Source: Talaromyces rugulosus
Taxonomy: Eukaryota > Ascomycota > Eurotiomycetes > Eurotiales > Trichocomaceae
Direction: 5' to 3'
NCBI RefSeq assembly: GCF_013368755.1
Contig: NC_049562.1
Location: forward strand, 3,534,001-3,598,000
DNA length: 64,000 nt
The notes beneath the pieces were generated by a model that ran no database searches, had not been told where the DNA came from, and was given only the letters and a program-made list of their open reading frames with translations. The position numbers and the translations under genes were made by a program. Positions 43,912-55,696 of the stretch are shown here, piece after piece; positions within the stretch are counted from its first letter, which is position 1, and every line of letters begins with the position of its first letter.

Positions 43912-45125
43912 ATGGATACCTTGCCAGAAATGCCGTCCGCCGTCGAAATCTTCGTCCCGACCGAAATCATCCTGCAGATTGTGTCCCGCGTTGACCGCAG
44001 CCTAAGTGGCAGAGAACGCCAGAAAGCCTTGTACAATCTTTGCCTGGTTTCGCATCAGTGGTACTCTGCGACGCTGTCGTTTCTCTATGCACGACCAAAA
44101 CTCGAGGGAGGAAACACATACCAAAAGTTCACGACCATCATGTGCCCCCCCGCCGGGGGCCCGAAGAAGAGCAAAGACCTGGGTGGGCTGGTACGCCGGC
44201 TGGATTTGAGCAAGCTGGTCCATCACAGCTCCAACAGTATGACCGCGCGGTTAATTAACCGGGTGAAGGGGAATTTGGAAGTGTTCCTTGCTCCGGCTTC
44301 TGGGTTTTCGTGAGTCAAATCTATCAATACGATCAACCTTGCATTCTAATCTGGGCGTTTGCTGTCAGTGTCAATTGTCTCTCGCCGCTTTCCAAATGCA
44401 CCAAAATGCGATACTTGGACCTGTCCTTGGTTCACGAGTCCTTCTCGTTAGAACACATACGGAAAACGATACGGTCTATGGAACGACTAGCCTGTTTGCG
44501 CACTCCTCGGTTCATGCGCATCACCCAGGAAGCATTGGATAAAGAGGGACTGAAATGGCCGCGCAAACTACAGACACTCCAGCTCAGCGGAACAATAGAC
44601 GTAAACATGGCTACCTTTCCATGGCCGGAAATCATGTCTTCGCTATCTCTACAACACTGCATGAACCTCTCTTACGAAATAATGACGGGCATCCTAGACA
44701 AACTCTCCCTTCAACAGACCCTGAAAAGGCTCTCAATTTCGACCTACAACCGGGGTCTCCAGCCCGAATGCATCAACCTGATTCCAAATTTCTTACCCAA
44801 TCTCCTTTTCCTCGGCGTCCCGGGGGATTTGGTGCAGGATATCTTCTTCACGCTGATCCAATGCCGGAAGACCGATCTGGCCCTCGAGGTTCTTGAATTC
44901 GGCCACACGCACACTGGTGACAAGCTCGACTTGTCCATGCAATTCATCATCGATACACTCCATCAGGGTTTGCCAAACCTCCGAGCCGTCGGCTTCCACA
45001 CCATGTTTGGTGAGTACGACGATCTTGACGATGCGCTTCTAGAGCACGCCGAGAAGAGGGGGGATAAACTGCAAATATCCGATGAGACGATTGAGTTTGA
45101 TCCTGGTACATATTATTTTGACTGA
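43912..45125 (+). CDS. F-box-like / leucine-rich protein
   Basis: Exons 43912-44309 and 44369-45125 give 384 residues from the first ATG (MDTLPEMPSAVEIFVP). The segment IFVPTEIILQIVSRVDRSL, then ALYNLCLVSHQWYSATLSFLY, is the pattern of a fungal F-box-like domain. The rest has irregular leucine-rich units (MRYLDLSLVHESFS, LQTLQLSGTIDVN, LLFLGVPGDLV, LRAVGFHTMFGEYDD) as in F-box LRR proteins that present substrates to SCF ubiquitin ligases. Target unknown. The frame remains open for about 50 codons upstream of this ATG with plausible coding content, so the true start may lie on an unseen upstream exon. Confidence 0.72.
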
Positions 45126-45756
45126 TGAAAATGAAATTTATCAGGCAACTAGCTACTTGGAATATAGTTACGAAATTTAACTTGACTGTGTTTACTTTGA
45201 ACTTTTTTTTGTACATAGAGAGTACTACTGCCAAAAAAAATTTCAATAGTGACGATTCACTTTTTTCTTCTTACATTTTATTGCTCCAGATGTCTGATGG
45301 CTAGCTCTGTCTACACAGGTAGAGCCTAATTATGCTACCAATTGAACATTGAAAAGCTCAACGCATTATCTGAAGGGACACCCGAATATCTATATATAGA
45401 GAAATTTTCATTTTCCATCAAACTTCAAACGCTTCTCACACACACACACACACAGTAAAAGAAATCCTTTTTTTCCCCTTTCATTCTTCATGGCATACCA
45501 CCAGACACTCTCTACAAGTGGAAATAAGGATTAAAAATAAAAATAATGCCGGTGAAAAAAAGAAGACGAAAAGGCACGCATAGTTATCTACAAGTCTTGG
45601 GGATATAATATTTTCCCGGGTTATCATCACAACCACCCTGTGATAACAGAGAAGGTGGGGAAAACAATAAAGAAAAAAATAATTCCAAAAATGTCATTTG
45701 TTTGTTCTTGATTGGTTGGTTGGTTGGTTGGCGGGTTTTTTTGGTTTTTTTTTTCT
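45126..45756. other. Convergent 3' region with simple repeats
   Basis: 631 bp between convergent stop codons, T- and A-rich. It includes a (CA)n tract at 45436-45454 and a (TTGG)n tract at about 45711-45730. No gene. Confidence 0.6.
45436..45454. repeat. (CA)n microsatellite
   Basis: Nine CA units in a row in the convergent 3' region. Confidence 0.8.
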
Positions 45757-48700
45757 TTAACTGACCGATGACACAATAGCCGCGGCAAATCCTTCTTCTT
45801 CAGCGCGAACAGATACCTTGGTTGTCACACCGGTGCGCGCGGAAAAGGCCATCTTGACAAGACCTGCTACGCGACCGCCAGACACAGTTTTGCCGTAGAG
45901 CTTGAGAGTGTGTGTCGTGTTGCTGAGGGCCACATCTGTGCCTTCGAGGGGCTGTAGAGAGAGGGCGTTGATGAGTTGTTCGGTGGCATCTGGAGATTGA
46001 ATTGTCAGTGTGATTCTTTTTTTTTTGTTGACCTTGGAAGAGATGTATGTAACTTACCGGCAATGCTCTTGACATTACTGAGCTGGAACGTCTCGCTAGC
46101 TTCTTCTCCATTGGCGCCAGTCTGCTCCCATACATGATCAAAGCTACCAGCAAAGTTGGGAATAACGTAGTCACTGCCGCTAAGTTCCAAGTCTTCAACT
46201 TGGTATTCATCCTCATAGCCCGAGTCTTCAGGTTCACCAGTAGACGGGTCAATCTCTTTGCTGGTGAATTTGAGATTGTTGGTGAATGAGGTAGTTGGGA
46301 AAGCACTCTCTTCACTGATCTTCTTGAACGCGATGTAAACAATACCGGGCTCGTTAGCTGGCAGCTTGGGGCATGGAACAGTAAAGTCCTCCTCAAGGAC
46401 TTCATCCTCATCCGATGGTGTTGCCACTACCGAGACATCCTCGAGAATTGTGTCGGGCAAAGTATTCTTGATGTTATATTGCAAAACAACATGTTCTTTA
46501 AAAATATGCTTGACGGCGGACACGACATATTCGGTTTCGCTCTCGGTGAGCTCCACAGTGCCGGATGATTTGAGAAGGGTACCGTATTCTTTGAGTTCGG
46601 GAATGCGAGCAAGTTGTTCGGCATACTTTTGGGTAGCAGCGGCGGCAGAAGCGGCACCCTCTACAGCGCCACTAACTTGAGCCTTTGATGGCCCGGTTGA
46701 AGGAGCCTTGAGGGTGGGCGTCGCAGACGTGAGTTTCTTGGTTCTTTCCTCGGCGAGTGCTTGCTCGTGAGAAACAACAGGAATAGAAGAAATGTCGAAA
46801 GCGGTGGCGAAAGTTTCCTTGTCCGTAGAAGTGACATACATGACCAACTGGTGTTCAAATGTGGACAGCGAGTACGTGGACTCTTTTCGCGATGTTAGCA
46901 TAATTTAGAAAGAAAGAAAGAAAGAAAGAAAGAGCTTACCATTCTTGACAAAACGATTGGCGATTTCATCTTCCTCGCTCATCAGGCGAAGATTAAGAGC
47001 TGCACGATCACGCACTTCGTCATCTATGTCGTCCAAGCATCTGGTGAGGAGAACAGACACGCTGGCCTTGACTTCTGGGTCTGACTGGCCCACACCGAAC
47101 TTGGCCAAGGCAGTGACGGCAGCTGCGCGAACCAAGGCGTTTTCGAGAACCACTCGGTTGTAGATATAACGGATATATTTGGTAGGCTGGGGGGTCTTTG
47201 GGCCTTCACTACCCAGAAGATGCAAGATTCTCACAGAAAGCTTGGTAAACTCGCAATCCTCGATGAACTCGCAGAGATGTGAAAGCGCTATATTCTGTTA
47301 GAGCATGCACGAAAAAGAGGACCGGAAAAATAAAAGAGAACTCACCATCTTCCTTGCTGCCAGGGACAAATTTGATAAGGTCGAACATGCTTTCAACAAC
47401 GCTACGCTTAAACTCATAGCCACCCTCATCCCGAAGAATGCCACTGAGGAAAGTGAGCATGCTGGCTTGCTTGCTTGGGAATTTCAAGCACAGAGTCCTG
47501 ATAGCCTCGACAACGGTGATCTTGAATTCATCGGTGATATCTGCCATGAAGCCCGAGATCTGTTTCATAAGACGATCCACACTGGCCTCGTTACCGGTTT
47601 TGAGCAACGTAGTAATAGCGAATGTGGCAATTGATCGGTTGGTATTGGAGATAAGAGACTCAATATCTGGGTTGCATTGATTCACGACATGGGGCTTGAA
47701 CGAAGCGAAGGCGTGCAGAATCCGGATGGCGGCAAACTTGGTGATGGAGCGCGGAGAGGAAAGGAACAGCTGCAAAACGTGCACGGCTTGGGAGGCTTCG
47801 GCGTCAGTCACGTCCTTCATATCGCAAATGGCCTTGGCAGCCTCGAAGTTGACCATTTCATGCTTGTGTCGGAGCCAGCCATCAAGCATCTGCATCATTG
47901 GTTTTCTCAGGCCTGCGTCTTCCTCTGCAAGCTTAGCGGCCAGACGGACAAGTAGCACAACAGCGGCTGGACTCTTGACTGCGCCAGCTGCACCGTATTG
48001 CTGCACCATCTTGACCAAAGCCATTCTGTCGTGCGAGCGCATTTGATACAAAAGGCCAATGGCATGGTATTGGGTCATATAGTTGGCCTGCGAGATGGCA
48101 TGGTTCTGGCCAGACGAGAAGCCGAGGAATCCAGTCGATGTCTTGGCCGACGAAGCGGCTTCTTGCGTCTCGCTCTGCCACCTGCGAACCACATCGCGCG
48201 CAATTGGAAGGAGGTGATACGAGGATACCAGCGCGGCGGACGACACGGAGGGAGTCTTGTCAACAATGGCGGTCTTTATTAATCGTTCAATGCCCTGGAC
48301 GGTTGTAGCCTGCCATTCTTCTGTTAGACGGTCCTGGCTATATTAATATATTGAGCACGTACATCAATGATGCGGCACAATGCCCGAATCGCGTTGGCGC
48401 GATACAAGACGTCACTGCCGACAGCGGTGTCCTTCATGATAATGCTAGTTGACATAATAACATCTTCGGCTGTGTTGGCGAGCTCCTTGAGGATCAAGTA
48501 CACCATCTGCCGCAACGAAGGGTCCTTATTCTGGAAAAGCTTGGAGATGCCAAAGAAGAGCGTGGTGGCCTCATTGGTCGGGAACTTCTCTCCTGTGAAT
48601 AGTAGAACGGCGATTTTCGTGAGGAGCGTACGACATCTTCGAGGAGAAATTGGGGACGAATTGAATAGTCTCGCTGTATGGGTGAGTTGAGAATTAGAAT

Positions 48701-48816
48701 AATCACACCATAGGAGAGACCAAAAAGGGCAGGGTCGTACCATCCTGGAAGACAGAGGTGCGGTCAAGCTTGATCATAGTTTGATCCGCATCCTCGTCCT
48801 TCTTCATGTAACTCAT
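45757..48816 (-). CDS. SEC21: Coatomer subunit gamma
   Basis: Six exons (48816-48741, 48673-48363, 48309-47346, 47287-46940, 46882-46058, 45989-45757) join in frame to 918 residues. The protein starts MSYMKKDEDADQTMIKLDRT, as in fungal gamma-COP. The N-terminal 550 residues are an adaptin-type helical solenoid (for example PTNEATTLFFGISKLFQNKD, NYMTQYHAIGLLYQMRSHDR, FEAAKAICDM). A linker rich in Ala/Thr/Lys leads to the C-terminal appendage (EDFTVPCPKLPANEPGIVYI and the final AGLVKMAFSARTGVTTKVSV). Part of the COPI coat at the Golgi, for retrograde transport to the ER. Divergent from the phosducin-like gene. The intron at 46883-46939 is largely a CTTT repeat. Confidence 0.95.
46912..46934. 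repeat. (GAAA)n microsatellite in a SEC21 intron
   Basis: About six GAAA units on the plus strand, CTTT on the transcript, inside the 57-nt fourth intron just after the donor; a gctaac branch site follows. Confidence 0.75.
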
Positions 48817-49289
48817 TGTGACTGGTGCCGCCTAAATTTCCAGCGACGGACGGGAGAGAGAGGGAAAAAAAGGGATATGCTTGTGTTAAATCGTGTATTG
48901 CTTGGGCGTTATTCGCGAGTGATCGTTAAAACGTGGAGAGAGGGGGGCGGTGTACAGGGCTACCGCGCCTTCATTCTTCGTCGGAAAAAAACAAGGGAGA
49001 GCAAAAAGAAGAGTCGACCTAGCGATCAAGCCGGCAATGAGGAAGCCGCTCGTTGCAAGACCGAGAGCTGGACAAATTGATTGCTTGGGAGGTGCAGGTC
49101 GATTAGTATTATTGTTGTTGTAGCTAGCGACTGGATCTCCAGGTGGCCTTCCGAGTCTCCTTGTGGGGCCAAACAGTGCAAACATGCGGCGTTCCATGCT
49201 TGCGCTTGCATGAGCCTCCTCCAGCTTAACACATTAACTCTCAAATCATTACTCTTTGCCCAATATTTTCTTTTCTTTCTCTCTTCAAA
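48817..49289. promoter_or_regulatory. Divergent promoter SEC21 / phosducin-like gene
   Basis: 473 bp between start codons. Purine-rich stretches near 48850-48870 and 48930-48950 on the plus strand (CT-rich in the SEC21 leader) and a CT-rich leader just before the PLP start at 49268-49284. No TATA box. Confidence 0.45.
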
Positions 49290-50188
49290 ATGGATATGCC
49301 CGTGAATGTCCCCGTTGACAATCCGAATGCAGACACTGAATGGTACATGACCGCATCTATCCACTCTTTTCGAAAGACCCCTCTAACCTCCAGGCAGGAA
49401 TGATATTCTTCGCAAGCACGGCGTCATCCCCGAAAAGCCACCGTCCCCCACCCCGATAATCCAAGAAGCCATTCTCGAGGCCGAGCGAAAAGCCCATGAG
49501 AACCGACTCGAAGATAAAGATCTCGACGAGCTAGACGCTCTTGAAGATGAAGAGGACGAGGAATTTCTGGAGCAATACAGGTTCGCATCTGGTTCGCGCC
49601 AAGTTGTTTATCATAGACTAAAGCATTCGCAATGTTTTTTTAGGAAGAAGCGAGTGGCAGAGATAGCAACGTTACAAAAAGCAAGCGTCTACAACCAAGT
49701 GTATCCGCTCCAAAAGACAGACTATGCCCGGGAAGTGACCGAGGCTTCATCCGATGCATTTGTATTGGTGAATCTAACGTCGATGGGGGGCAATGTCGAG
49801 TCTCGTGTCCTAAGTGAGATATGGCGACAGCTGGCCGCCAAATACGGAGATGTCAAGTTCTGTGAGATCAGAGGAGACATGTGCATAGAGGGCTATCCCG
49901 AGCGCAATACGCCTACCATTCTTGCTTATAAAGACGGAGAGATTCAAAAACAATACGTGACTCTACGCGAACTCAAGGGAGTGAGGACGAAGGTCGAGGG
50001 TTAGTTGTCAAAATTTCTGGAGACGTGATAAGTAAACTGACACTCAATTCACAGACGTGGAAAAAGTTCTTGTTGATATCGGAGCTGTCAAAGAAGGCGA
50101 TCTCCGTCTCCGAAAACAAAATGATTCCGACTATAGCGACCATGAAACAAACAAGCCCGAGGACGAGGACGATGACGACTGGGATTGA
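49290..50188 (+). CDS. Phosducin-like protein (Plp2 type)
   Basis: Exons 49290-49342, 49398-49580, 49644-49999 and 50055-50188 give 241 residues. The N-terminus contains the family block TEWNDILRKHGVIPEKP and an acidic helix (DELDALEDEEDEEFLEQYR). A thioredoxin-like phosducin domain follows, with VTEASSDAFVLVNLTSMGG and RGDMCIEGYPERNTPTILAY. It ends in an acidic tail (EDEDDDDWD) as in phosducin-like 2/3 proteins, which act as co-factors of the TRiC/CCT chaperonin in actin and tubulin folding. Yeast Plp2 is essential. Divergent from SEC21. Confidence 0.92.
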
Positions 50189-50765
50189 AAATACTAGTCT
50201 CGTTTAAGGCTGACCAAATCCGGGAAATATCCCAGGAAAAGCCGAGGTGTATACTCGGGGAGGATAACCTCGATATTGGCACGCATGACTCAGATAATGA
50301 TCTGGTTGACTCGACACATACTACATAATAGGCTCGAACAACCTGTTACTTTGTGTCATATCAATTGATACAAGCATGTCAATTGTGTTCATACATAAAC
50401 AGTCGTGGAGTATTGATCACTCCCTCCTAGATTGTTTCTATCAGACTCATGCTTGCAATCCTTGACAAGCTCAAAGAACAAAAAAGAAAAGAACAAAAAG
50501 CCCATACGTAACATGTATCAAGTGAATATATACTTCGTGCTAGTGTTATGTATACCAAAAAAGTACGCCATCGCTGCAACGCAAAAAAACCCATCAATCA
50601 ATTGCTGGACAATAAATCCAAAACCGTACCGTCTTCAAATGTATGTATCCCATGTCCGTATTCCCATCAATCATAGCCTTAGCAAAAAAAAACGCCCAAT
50701 GTCATGTCAACAATAGGAAAGAGAGAAAAAAGTATGTGCAAGAAGAGCTACATAGCTAGACTTTG
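50189..50765. other. Convergent 3' region
   Basis: 577 bp between convergent stops of the phosducin-like and bZIP genes, A-rich, no gene. Confidence 0.5.
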
Positions 50766-51940
50766 TCAAATAAGCTCATCATTCCCACAACCAACGCTCT
50801 CCTCAATTGCTTTCCTCACACATCCTTCTTCAAAGACGGGGCCCTGTCCATCACACTTTTCAAAGCCTTTTAGCCGATTACAAACGTCGCCGATATCGAC
50901 AAGCCCTTGCTTAAACAGCGAATGGTCCTGTATCATATCCCAGGTGGCGCGGGCATTGAGCAGCCGCTCACCGGTTTTGTCACTGATGACGATGCGATGT
51001 GGCAGGTTGCCATCCTTGCTGCTATCGGCAATGCTTTTCTGGACATCAATGGGCGAGAACTTGAGGGGTCCAGTCGTGGTGTGATTGTCACTGTGATGAC
51101 GATTGTGATGGTGATCGTTGATCTCATGAGAATCGCCGTTGTCATTGTTATTTCCGTTTTGCTTCGAACCGGTCGCCCGCAGGATCTCGTTTTCGGTCGC
51201 GATCCGGGCGAGCTCGCGCTTTAGGCGTTCGTTGTCGGCGTGCAAATCTGTCGATGTTTGTTCGAGGTCATTGAGCTTCTGCTCGAGCTCGCGCACGTGG
51301 CGCTCCTTGCGTTCGCGGAATGCCCGCTGACTGCACCCCTAACGCATTAATTCAACCGTTCGAAAAAAGAAAAAAAAAGTGTAGAAATTGATAAACAAGA
51401 GACAAAACATACGCAGCTCTGTTCTGAGCCTTGCGCCGGTTCTGAGCCGGCGTCAGAATCTCCTTCTCCTCGCTACTACTACGACCAGACTTGCGGTCTG
51501 CCAGCCCATCGTCGAAATTGTCTAGCATCGCCTGGCTCTGAGCAGCAGTTACTCCTCTGCCTCCTACTCCGACCAACTCGTCGCTGATGTCAGTCGACTT
51601 GTTCGAGTTCCGTGTAAACGACTCGGGCGGGGAGTGTGGCGGCGCGACGCCCATTCCCGGGAATGAGGAGGGGAAAGAGCCATAGTTATTATAATCAAAA
51701 GCGACCTGCTCGATCTAGAGAAGATAGAAATAAATATATGTCAGTATTGAAGAATATCAATGAAGGAGTCGAAGGGCGGCGGACCGAAGGTTGCGACACA
51801 CTGCCAAACTCCTCGGGATGAGGGGTACCGGCAGGAGGCAGACCGAACAGATGATGATAAGAAGATGGTTGTTGTTGCTGTTGTTGATGTGGCTGCTGCT
51901 GCTGCTGCTGCGCCGGCGGATTGAAATATGAATAGTCCAT
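50766..51940 (-). CDS. AP-1-like bZIP transcription factor (Fcr3-like)
   Basis: Exons 51940-51800, 51714-51413 and 51330-50766 give 335 residues. The N-terminus is MDYSYFNPPAQ followed by a glutamine-rich stretch broken by PH. The bZIP spans the second intron: LTPAQNRRKAQNRA then AQRAFRERKERHVRELEQKL, with the fungal AP-1 (Yap) type NxxAQxxFR signature and leucines at heptad spacing. A His-rich linker (HHHNRHHSDNH) precedes the conserved C-terminus ATWDMIQDHSLFKQGLVDIG ending in CDGQGPVFEE and NDELI, typical of the Fcr3-like group in filamentous fungi. The first intron uses a weak GTGTCG donor; a GTCCGC donor 15 nt further is equally in phase. Role in stress or drug response is family knowledge, not shown here. 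Confidence 0.87.
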
Positions 51941-54284
51941 GCCTGCTTGTTTGTCTGCCTGTCTGTCTGCAGACAATCAAAGTGTAGAACTGGGGCGAAA
52001 GGCGAAAGGGAAAACGGGGAGGTGAGATTCTAGAAGAGTTTAAGACCTCTCTCACTACCGCCACGACGGACCGGTTGAATGTTCCTTCTTATTGAATAAT
52101 AATAATCAACAAGCAATAATAATAAGCACGTACCGTCGCACCCTCATGCAGTTAGCCAGCAGCCACCGGGGGGACCAGACCCGACCGGGGTCCAGAAAAA
52201 CCAACCAGGGTGGGAGGGATGGAATAGTGGTGATGATTTTCAACGATCGAATGAGACGTGATGTCGGTGTAGCCGAATGAGTAAAAGGGCCAACCAATGA
52301 GAGACTGATCGAAGGAACATTGAATCCTTAATTATCCTCCGCTTAATAATAACACGTCCTCTAGTCTTATTAGCTACTATATTAATGATCGCTTTTAATG
52401 CTACCTTCAGTCCAGGAAATCGTCCGGGCCGCTGCCAATCCAAAGTATCATGGAAAAACAGAGGCACGACTAGTTTACATGAAATTGGAACAATATAATC
52501 TATGATAATATGCTATAATAAACCATGAAACACACAATAAAAAAGAAAGAAATGACCGAAAATGACATCAAGAACTGGGGCTAGAACACTTTGTTCGGCC
52601 AGCGTCCGAGGCTCGGAGCAGGAATCAAGCAAATCAACGACGTAAACTAGGTAAATTAAACCGAGACTAAGAAAGTGTCGGCCGTTTTTTGTTTTAGTCC
52701 CAGGCGCTACTATCAGCTGAAGCTTAGTTATACTACTACTTTTGCATCCTGGCAAGTAATAAGAAGAAGAATAAGCCTCTCCCGGACTACTGATCAAGTA
52801 CGTACGTATGGTTTCTAATGCAGGATCTGAGATCGTCCCGTAATAGCGGTGACTCGAGACAACGCCACAACACATCATACACAGAACTTACTCAATAATA
52901 GTACATATGCAAGGACATGCCTGCGTTGAGACAGTCAAAGCTTGAGATGCGTCTTGGGGGCCAAGACAGCAATTTTCCAAGCATCTCGGTGAAGCACGCC
53001 CTACCAACTACAAGTCTACGGCCAGGGGAATGAAGATCTTCGAATGAAAAGACCAGGTAAAAGAACTACCGGTTGTTTGGGAAAGTCTGTATTCGGATAA
53101 GCTGCTAGAGGGAAGGGCGGAGAGGGAGATGCGGTGAAGAACAGGGCCCTGGCGTGCCGCTGTTCAGCTCCTACAAGCCCTTTCTATACCCAGAGGATTT
53201 AGGATAGGCAAGATCATAAAAAGAGCAAAAGAAAACATATTTCAGCAGTAAAAACAGCACGCTCGACGTGACACCACCCCGGAAGCGACCCTAGCCATTT
53301 CCGTCGCCAGATACCATTGAAGATGAGAAAGAAAGAAAAAAGGCCGAAGCCTGGACAACAACACCTTTGGCCTCTGAGAAGATCAAAGCACATCGACTCC
53401 TGTAAACATGCTCAACAAAGTCTTCCATCAGCCGAAACGAGCCATTGCCGTTGCTAGTCAGCCCTTCCCCCATCGGACGCGTCTCTCACTTCACTCATTC
53501 CGTCCCCTTGACCATCAATTTCACGTCGAGATAATAAATAATAACCAAGTCATAGCAAATACCAATCAACAAACATGTCAAAGCCGAAATAAAAGAGAGA
53601 GGAGAAATCACTAGGTGGGATGAGAGGGGCGGGGGAAAAACAGTCAACAGGTAACAATGCAGCATAGAAATAAATAAATAAAAAGGAAAGATTGGGACCT
53701 CGGTACGACAGTGTTGGTGACATCCAAATGTAGGCGTGCGTCAATCACTCAAGACGGAGGAACCCAGCAAAGTCTCGATATCCTAGACATCCCCGACCGT
53801 TCATGGAAAGAAACAGTAGGTAAATCCCATGTGCTTCAGAAGAGCAGAAACTAGTCGAGGGAGAGCGGTAGAGGATAGAGCCATAATAGTCCTGTTTCGA
53901 GAGAGAAAAAAATCACGGCAAGTAAAAAGAGGCAGGTGTCACAGCTGGTGCTCCGAGAAGAATGCGAGCACAAGATGCAAGTCACACTTCAACCGGATCG
54001 ATGCTGAGAGCGCCAATTTGAATAACCGGAGAAACAGGTAGACATCTTTAAATATACGAAAACGGGGGGGAGAGTGAAGGAAATTTCCACGTCAAAAGAT
54101 GTCGAAACACACGAAACTAGGAGAAGGATTCGAAGCGCAGATTGCATAAGAGAACTTGAATGCTGCCCATGAGGAGAGAAAATTGAAGGTCTGTCGCTTG
54201 TCGTCGTTCTGCTTGATTCTGGGAGACCAAAGGCCAGCAAACAGCATTTCCGGGTTAGGAAAAGTGCCATGCTACAATGAAAAA
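51941..54284. other. 2.3-kb gene-free interval
   Basis: Lies upstream of the bZIP gene and downstream of casein kinase I, both on the minus strand. It should hold the long bZIP promoter and the kinase 3' UTR. I find no frame with a domain or a convincing intron chain. Content is mixed, with AAT-rich patches near 52095-52125 and 53535-53550. A non-coding transcript cannot be excluded. Confidence 0.5.
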
Positions 54285-55696
54285 TCAATACCATTGGGCT
54301 CCAGTACCATCGTCCCGCTTCGAACGGTGACCGGCAGATCCATAAGCACCTGCAGCAACACCCTTTGAAGCAGAACGAAGCCTAACGCCGGAGACTATGA
54401 GATTAGTCAGAGTCTTGAATTCAAGAATTTTTCCCCCACTGCCGTCACTCAATCCAGCAAACGCACAGAGGAAAGAGAAAAAAAAGGGGGCCCCTACACG
54501 GAACCTAGATAGCAAGTACTCACATCCTGTCACTTCCTCCAACAGCTCGGTTGGTATCGGGGGTGTCGAGACCGCCACGCTCCATGACTTTGCGGCGCTG
54601 GCTGGAAATGGCGCCGGGTTTGGGGGCAGCGGCCTGGTTGGGCAGAGCAGCGGGAGCCGGTGCTCGGCGCTGTTGGTCTTCGGCATCCTTGTCCTTCTTG
54701 GGGTTGGCGGCGTCGACGATCATGGCAGCGTTTTTCTGGTATTTGTAGACGGTCCAGTCGAAGACATAGTCGTACTGGAACGACTCGCGGACAAAGAGGT
54801 CGCGGAAAATCTTGCGCAGATAGGAGTAGTCCGGCTTGTCGTCGAAACGTAGAGAGCGAGTGTAGTTCAAGTAAATGGCAAACTCATTCGGGAAACCGCG
54901 GCACAAAACCTCGGTGGGGGTCGTCATCTTCTTCTCCATGATGCGGTCGTACTTTTGCTTCTTGGTAGCGGCTTTGAGACCTTGCCAGGGAAGGGAACCA
55001 CGGCAAAAGTAGAGCATGACATAGCCCAGAGACTCCATGTCGTCGCGGCGAGACTGCTCAACGCCGAGATGGGTGTTGATACTGGCATAACGGGCAGTGC
55101 CAGTCAAGTTCTTGTTCTCACGGTAGGGGATGTGGAAGTGAGTCTTGGGGTCACGGTACTTCTTGGCCAGACCAAAGTCAATGACGTTCACCTGGTTTCC
55201 ACGCTTGCCAATGCCCATGAGGAAGTTGTCGGGCTTGATGTCTCGGTGGATGAACGACTTGGCGTGGATGTATTCGATGCGGGAGATCAGCTGGTCGGCC
55301 AGGAGCAGGACGGTCTTGAGGGAGAACTTTCGGTTGCAGAAGTTGAACAGGTCTTCCAGACTGGGGCCGAGAAGGTCGATGACCATGGCATTGTAGTCAC
55401 ATTCGGTGCCGAACCAGCGCACGAAGGGGATGCCCACACCGCCGGCTAGGGACTTGTAGACACGGGCTTCATATTCGAGCTGGGGGTGCTTGGCCTTGAC
55501 GCTCTCCAGCTTAATAGCGATCTCTTCTCCAGAGATGATGTTGGTGCCTGCAGGATTAGTGATTAGTTTTTTGTGGCTAAAAAGAGATCCGGCGAGACAA
55601 AATATGCGTACCCAAGTAGATGTCACCAAAACTACCGCTTCCAATCTTGCGACCAATACGGTACTTGTTACCGACCCGCAAATCCATGGTCGTCAT
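54285..55696 (-). CDS. Casein kinase I (Hrr25/CkiA type)
   Basis: Exons 55696-55612, 55547-54524 and 54381-54285 give 401 residues. The kinase begins [20 protein letters not shown], with glycine loop [12 protein letters not shown] interrupted by intron 1, catalytic [20 protein letters not shown] in place of a plain DFG-APE pattern, and the CK1 signature [20 protein letters not shown]. The C-terminal 100 residues are Ala/Pro/Arg-rich and end TGAQWY. Constitutively active Ser/Thr kinase acting in DNA repair, ribosome maturation, vesicle traffic and growth polarity (family knowledge). The very close match to the Hrr25/CKI-delta consensus supports this subfamily. The last exon is short; its acceptor was fixed by frame (DRMLRSASKG). 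Confidence 0.95.

Noticed and set aside
50285..50291. TGACTCA site near the phosducin-like gene
   Set aside because: It lies downstream of the stop codon between convergent genes, not in a promoter.
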